From the NCBI GenBank assembly GCA_910586445.1, contig CAJUHV010000036.1:1-9014 (forward strand): 9,014 bases of DNA, given 5' to 3'. Source of the stretch: an uncultured Eubacterium sp. Lineage in GTDB: Bacteria; Bacillota; Clostridia; Lachnospirales; Lachnospiraceae. The notes under the pieces were generated by a model. The model was not told the DNA's origin and did not search any database. It saw only the letters and a list, made by a program, of their open reading frames with translations. Positions 6,002 through 9,014 of the stretch are shown here, piece by piece. The position numbers were made by a program, and so were the translations under genes. Numbering within the stretch: the first letter of the stretch is position 1; each line of letters starts with the position of its first letter.

Positions 6002-6572
6002 ATGGCAAGGAAAGTAGCTATAGGTGAACAGGATTTTAAAGATTTAATAGAGAATAATTGCTTTTATGTGGATAAGACAAATTTTATAAAGGAGTGGTGG
6101 GAGAACAGGGATAGGGCAACGTTAATTACCCGCCCCAGAAGATTCGGAAAGACCCTCACTATGAATATGGTAGATTATTTTCTATCCATACAGCATGCAG
6201 GCAGGGGAGATTTGTTTGAAGGACTTTCCATCTGGACGGAGGAAAAGTACAGGAGCCTGCAGGGGACTTATCCGGTTATTTTTCTGAGCTTTGCCGGTAT
6301 AGGAGGGAGTGACTATCTGGCTGTCCGGGAAGGAATCATCCAGGAGCTGGTGGATGTTTACAATAAAAATGATTTTTTGCTGGACAGTGAAGGAAGGCAG
6401 CGCAGAAGTAAAAATGATTATGGAAGACCTGCTTAAAAGAAAGACTTTTGAAACACAGCTGGATGAGGAGATTGTATTTAACCAGCTGGATTATAATACA
6501 AATGCGATCTGGAGCCTGCTTTTAGCCGGCGGATATCTGAATGAGTATGATTGGCAGGAAGACAGCATTTAG
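6002..6572 (+). pseudogene. AAA-ATPase-like/PD-(D/E)XK protein, internally deleted and frameshifted
   Basis: Remnant of the large family that pairs an AAA-ATPase-like domain with a C-terminal PD-(D/E)XK nuclease domain (usually 500-600 residues, many copies per Lachnospiraceae genome). The N-terminal piece has the hallmark start (VAIGEQDFKDLIE, YVDKTNFI) and the Walker A-type motif RPRRFGKT. It is in frame to about 6390, then hits a stop at 6434-6436. The homology resumes one frame over with VKMIMEDLLKRKTFETQL and IVFNQLDYNTNAIWSLLLAGGYL, up to the stop at 6570-6572. Some 180-200 residues between the two pieces, including the Walker B region, are gone, and the nuclease domain is missing from the end. 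AGGAGG (5989-5994) favours ATG 6002; 5999 is possible. A weak promoter may lie at 5933-5961 (TTGCAT, 17 bases, TACAAT). No working ATPase can be made. Confidence 0.85.
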
Positions 6573-6615
6573 GAAGGCAGGAAGAAGCCGGAGGATGACG
6601 AAAGGAGCATGTATC

Positions 6616-6843
6616 ATGGAAGGAGTGCGCGAGATGAGCAGTGTAATAGAGGAAATCAGGGCAGAGGGCCGCAAAGAGGGCCGTGAGGAGGGCCGGAGGG
6701 AAGGCATTATTGCTACAGTAGAAACAGCAGTAAAGTTTGGTGCGACAAGGGAGTTTGCAATAGAAGCTGCCGTTCAGCAGTTTCATGTAGCGAGAGAATA
6801 TGTGGAGACGATTTATAATGCCAGTAAGCAAAAGCGTGTGTGA
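6616..6843 (+). CDS. Rpn-type nuclease C-terminal remnant or small RpnS-like protein
   Basis: A 75-residue frame of the type found at the C-terminus of Rpn/PD-(D/E)XK transposase-like nucleases. It begins MEGVREMSSVIEEI, then has a charged linker of Gly-Arg-Glu repeats (EGRKEGREEGRREG, 17-30), then a helical tail ending VAREYVETIYNAS. The nuclease domain that normally precedes it is absent, so it may be only debris. However, ATG 6616 has a good ribosome binding site (AAAGGAG, 6601-6607), and C-terminal pieces of Rpn genes are known in E. coli to be made separately and to block the full-length nuclease. It follows the AAA-like pseudogene by 43 bases. A short bulged hairpin at 6847-6862 could end the transcript. 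Expression is uncertain. Confidence 0.55.
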   Translation: MEGVREMSSVIEEIRAEGRKEGREEGRREGIIATVETAVKFGATREFAIEAAVQQFHVAREYVETIYNASKQKRV

Positions 6844-6905
6844 TTCTGCCTGGAGCAGGGCATTGTGTTTTAAAGTTGGATTTATTTTGCTGAAAGGAGG
6901 AGCAA

Positions 6906-7340
6906 ATGATGGTTCGCTTAGCAGGATCAGCGGATGCAGAGCAATTGTTTGTATTGAATGAGCAGTTTAATGGAAAAAATTGCACAACTGTAGAAAATAT
7001 CAGGCAGTCGCTTTCAAATAATGCGCAGGAGGTCGTGGCCGTAGCAGAAGAAGACGGGATACTGGCAGGCTTTGTCTGTGCACAGGTAAAAAAATCTTTC
7101 TGCTATAAGGAGCGCTATGCAGAGATTTCAGAAGTTTTTGTAAATGAAGCTTACAGAAGAAGAAAGATTGCCAGCAGCATGATCTTGTTCGTAGAAGAAT
7201 ACTGCATGCAGAATTATGAGGCTTATAATTTTGAGCTTCAGACCGGGGAAGAAAATCTGGGAGCGCAGGCTTTGTACCGTGCGATTGGATATAAGTCGGA
7301 ACATGAGATTTTATTGCGGAAAAGAGTGCGGGGCGAATAG
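6906..7340 (+). CDS. GNAT family N-acetyltransferase
   Basis: A 144-residue single-domain acetyltransferase, using acetyl-CoA to acylate an amine on a small molecule or protein. The core strand and pyrophosphate-binding loop are AEISEVFVNEAYRRRKIASSMI (72-93); the R-R-x-K-I-A loop (84-89) stands for the usual Q/R-x-x-G-x-G/A, with Lys in place of the first Gly, which is a common variant. ALYRAIGYK (122-130) is the usual C-terminal motif. Substrate is not predictable; the sequence does not look like a RimI- or aminoglycoside-type member. AAAGGAGG (6893-6900) supports ATG 6906 or ATG 6909. It is flanked by the Rpn-type remnant and by a gene-free region, so it appears to be a single-gene unit. 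Confidence 0.9.
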   Translation: MMVRLAGSADAEQLFVLNEQFNGKNCTTVENIRQSLSNNAQEVVAVAEEDGILAGFVCAQVKKSFCYKERYAEISEVFVNEAYRRRKIASSMILFVEEYCMQNYEAYNFELQTGEENLGAQALYRAIGYKSEHEILLRKRVRGE

Positions 7341-7454
7341 TAATGATATGTCATTTTAGCTGCATGGAGCTGTCATACAGCAGGCAGAAAGAAAAGAGCA
7401 GAGGGAACGTCCAAAATTTTTAAAATTTTTTTGACAGCGTATTTCCTTGTATGG

Positions 7455-7472
7455 AAAAAAGCCGCAGGCTTT
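7455..7472 (-). terminator. orphan intrinsic terminator, minus strand
   Basis: Read on the minus strand, AAAGCC-TGC-GGCTTT is followed directly by a run of T (opposite the A-run 7455-7460). It is a short six-pair stem with a proper U-tract. No minus-strand gene exists upstream of it in this window, since 7473-7863 is repeat and regulatory DNA. It may be the leftover end of a lost gene, or block readthrough into the GNAT gene. Confidence 0.4.
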
Positions 7473-7544
7473 GGTAAAATAGGATTAATCAGAGATTCTA
7501 TTAAAAAAGAAGATATAAGGTGAATTTGGAAAGTAGTACATCGC

Positions 7545-7740
7545 TAGAGCGTGTTTGAAAAATGCTTTCTGTCAAATGTGCGTCACAATTCAAGCTTCTT
7601 GGACTACTAATGTCCAAGATGATGTGGGAGATTTGACCCGAATGAGGGAGGCGTAGCGGGCTACGTTGACCGAATGAGGGCCAAATATACCGCAAAGTGG
7701 GGCGTACAGTTGGCGGGAATGATTTTTCAAACACGCTCTA
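7545..7740 (+). repeat. MITE-like repeat, complete copy 3
   Basis: A 192-bp element (7547-7738) with perfect 17-bp terminal inverted repeats GAGCGTGTTTGAAAAAT, flanked on both sides by TA. TA duplications are typical of IS630/Tc1-mariner-type MITEs, so a transposase elsewhere could mobilise it. Inside are a perfect hairpin CTTGGAC-TACTAAT-GTCCAAG (7598-7618), two copies of a GACC(C)GAATGAGGG block and, between them, the palindrome GTAGCGGGCTAC (7654-7665). It encodes no protein. The arms are only partly complementary beyond the ends. Related partial copies lie at 1-128 and 3511-3594. Confidence 0.88.
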
Positions 7741-7748
7741 AGCTAAAT

Positions 7749-7764
7749 CTTACAGATTTGTAAG
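7749..7764. promoter_or_regulatory. BceR-like response regulator site upstream of ABC exporter
   Basis: CTTACA-GATT-TGTAAG is a perfect 6-4-6 inverted repeat eight bases after the MITE-like element and about 44 bases upstream of the -10 box of the ABC operon. It matches the TNACA-N4-TGTAA pattern known for BceR-type response regulators, which control BceAB-type peptide-antibiotic exporters. The regulator and its sensor kinase are not in the window. Confidence 0.65.
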
Positions 7765-7807
7765 CCGGCAGAATGCATTTTGTAGCATTTGTGTAAGGTA
7801 TGCTTTT

Positions 7808-7813
7808 TATAAT
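7808..7813 (+). promoter_or_regulatory. -10 box of the ABC exporter operon
   Basis: A perfect TATAAT with no good -35 box at 16-18 bases (GCATTT at 7785-7790). A promoter with a strong -10 and poor -35 fits activation by a regulator bound upstream, such as at 7749-7764. Transcription would start near 7820, about 44 bases before the ATPase start codon. Confidence 0.55.
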
Positions 7814-7821
7814 ACTGCTAT

Positions 7822-7831
7822 ACACGCTCTA
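7822..7831 (+). repeat. short match to the repeat end
   Basis: ACACGCTCTA is identical to the outer end plus TA of the MITE-like element, and next comes AAGC, close to the AGC after the full copy. No other part of the element adjoins it. It lies in the leader of the ABC operon. It could be a residue of an excised copy or chance. Confidence 0.3.
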
Positions 7832-7863
7832 AAGCAGCATGTTTTATAGGAGAGAGGGTCAGT

Positions 7864-8550
7864 ATGAAAGTTTTACAGGTGACGGATCTGAGAAAGACAT
7901 ATGGCAGCGGAGAAAATGCGGTCCATGCCTTAAAGAATGCGAGCCTGACGGTGCAGCAGGGGGAGTTTGTAGCAGTGACAGGCACATCTGGTTCCGGGAA
8001 AAGTACATTTTTAAACCTGATTGGAGGGCTTGACAGTCCTACGAGCGGCGAGATCTGGATTAAAGGCAGAAATATTGCAGATCTTGGACGGACGGAAAAG
8101 ACGATATTTAGACGCCGCAATATAGGATTTGTCTTTCAGGATTACAGCCTTATGCCGGTGCTGAATGTCTATGACAATGTAGCCCTGCCGGTCAGCCTCG
8201 ACCGCAGGCAGAGGATAAACCATGACTATCTCAGGGAAATTTTGACAGGGCTGGGGCTGTGGGAAAAGAGGCTGAATTATCCGTCACAGCTTTCCGGCGG
8301 GCAGCAGCAGCGTACAGCGGTCGCACGGGCGCTGGCAAATGCGCCTGCGATTATTCTGGCGGACGAGCCGACCGGAAATCTGGATTCTGCGACAACTTCA
8401 GAGGTATTGGGACTGTTAAAGGCCAGTGCCAGAAAATATAACCAGACGATGATAATGGTGACGCATAACGAAGTGCTGGCGCGTTCCTGTGACAGAATGT
8501 TATGGATGAAGGATGGCGTGTTAAGAGAGGCGGGTGAACAAGATGTATAA
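7864..8550 (+). CDS. ABC transporter ATP-binding protein, MacB/BceA-type
   Basis: A 228-residue ABC ATPase that powers an FtsX/MacB-like exporter. All motifs are intact: Walker A GTSGSGKST (40-48), Q-loop FVFQDYS (Gln92), signature LSGGQQQR (143-150), Walker B IILADE (163-168) followed by PTGNLD, and H-loop His201. The N-terminal LRKTYGSGENAVHALKN and the IFRRRNIGFVFQ string are typical of the ATPases that pair with FtsX-type permeases and two-component systems in Firmicutes and act in resistance to or sensing of peptide antibiotics. The start at 7864 has AGGAGAGAGGG (7848-7858) upstream. Its end overlaps the permease start by eight bases, so the two are translationally coupled. A BceR-like site at 7749-7764 suggests induction by a response regulator. 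The ATPase itself is intact, unlike its partner. Confidence 0.93.
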   Translation: MKVLQVTDLRKTYGSGENAVHALKNASLTVQQGEFVAVTGTSGSGKSTFLNLIGGLDSPTSGEIWIKGRNIADLGRTEKTIFRRRNIGFVFQDYSLMPVLNVYDNVALPVSLDRRQRINHDYLREILTGLGLWEKRLNYPSQLSGGQQQRTAVARALANAPAIILADEPTGNLDSATTSEVLGLLKASARKYNQTMIMVTHNEVLARSCDRMLWMKDGVLREAGEQDV

Positions 8551-9014
8551 GCTTGCAGGGCAGTTTATCTGGCACTATAAAATGCAGTCGCTGGCAATTC
8601 TGCTTGGCATGATATGTTCCATTGCCCTGCTGACAGGTATCCGGTCGTTGGTATACAGCGGCGTATGCAGTGACCTTATGAATGCAAAGAACATATATGG
8701 CGACTGGAATTACTGCATTCCAGAGCAGGAAGACACGCTAGAGCTGATTACATGAGATTATACACCGGGGTATCGGGTTGAAGAATACGGAATACTAAAA
8801 ACCGTATGCCAGAAAAATGAAAATCGCCAGCAGGAAGAAGGATGCAGAGAGGAAAATAAACAGAGCAAAGAAGCAGAACAAGGAAACGAAGAAAGAGATC
8901 AGCGCGAAAATAAGCAGAACGAAGAGGCAGAACAAGAGAATAAAGAAAGAGACCAGCAGGAAAATAAGCAGAACGAAGAGGCAGAACAAGAGAATAAAGA
9001 AAGAGACCAGCAGG
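8543..9014 (+). pseudogene. FtsX/MacB-like ABC permease, in-frame stop, partial at window end
   Basis: The N-terminal part of the permease partner of the upstream ATPase. Residues 1-20 (MYKLAGQFIWHYKMQSLAIL) lead into the first membrane helix (about 14-35), followed by an extracellular segment, DWNYCIPEQEDTLELIT. There a TGA (8753-8755) interrupts the frame. The same frame goes on open to the window end, reading DYTPGYRVEEYGILKTV and then a very charged repeat region, so the stop looks like a single-base change (for example CGA to TGA) or a sequencing error rather than the true end. ATG 8543 is preferred; GTG 8534 is an alternative. If the stop is real, the exporter is inactive unless translation restarts or reads through. 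I expect FtsX-type helices beyond 9014. Confidence 0.7.
8852..9014 (+). repeat. 54-bp in-frame tandem repeat array in the permease
   Basis: Three units of 54 bp: 8852-8905 (diverged), then 8906-8959 and 8960-9013, which are identical. A fourth appears to start at 9014. Each encodes 18 residues, ENKQNEEAEQENKERDQQ in the perfect units. The array sits in the predicted extracellular domain of the permease and keeps the frame. The peptide is hydrophilic, rich in Glu/Gln/Asn/Lys and probably helical. The number of units is likely to vary between strains. Confidence 0.93.

Noticed and set aside
7431..7480. Promoter at TTGACA (7431-7436)
   Set aside because: The only good -10 (TAAAAT, 7475-7480) is 38 bases away; no gene follows before the repeat.
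8795..8989. Small very hydrophobic minus-strand protein
   Set aside because: It is the antisense of the Glu/Lys/Gln-rich repeat array, with no ribosome binding site.

Overview
The window looks like a chromosomal accessory region of a spore-forming, gut-type Clostridia, most likely Lachnospiraceae. The case rests on strong AGGAGG-type ribosome binding sites, moderate GC, a SleC/SpoIID-type spore cortex enzyme, a DUF2871 protein, and Lachnospiraceae-style AAA-ATPase-like and Rpn-type nuclease remnants. The genus cannot be fixed from the sequence alone.

Layout. (1) 1-157: the end of a MITE-like repeat abutting a second repeat end. (2) 158-1087 (+): CPBP-family membrane protease. (3) 1176-2975 (+): SleC-like SpoIID-domain protein with two peptidoglycan-binding domains and two LysM domains. 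(4) 3059-4894 (-): an apparent operon transcribed tetR, then a seven-helix membrane protein of unknown family, then a DUF2871 protein. It has a consensus sigma-A promoter and a near-perfect operator over the start of transcription. A half copy of the MITE-like repeat sits between the last two genes and supplies the stop codon of the middle one. (5) 5201-5904 (+): a self-contained Uma2-family unit with promoter, short gene, 14-bp tandem repeats and a strong terminator. (6) 6002-6843 (+): decayed remnants of an AAA-ATPase-like/PD-(D/E)XK protein and of the tail of an Rpn-type nuclease. (7) 6906-7340 (+): GNAT acetyltransferase. (8) 7341-7863: a gene-free stretch with an orphan minus-strand terminator, the only full copy of the MITE-like element (192 bp between TA dinucleotides) and a BceR-like inverted repeat. 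(9) 7864-9014 (+): an ABC exporter ATPase overlapping its FtsX/MacB-like permease. The permease reading frame carries an in-frame TGA and then an array of 54-bp (18-codon) repeats that runs off the window.

How the parts work together. The TetR operon is probably self-regulated and controls two small membrane proteins of unknown function; it is the best candidate here for an undescribed system. The ABC pair resembles peptide-antibiotic resistance/sensing exporters, and the inverted repeat upstream fits control by a BceR-type response regulator encoded elsewhere. Three neighbouring genes or remnants from PD-(D/E)XK-related families, plus several repeat copies, mark 5.2-7.8 kb as a hotspot of insertion and decay.
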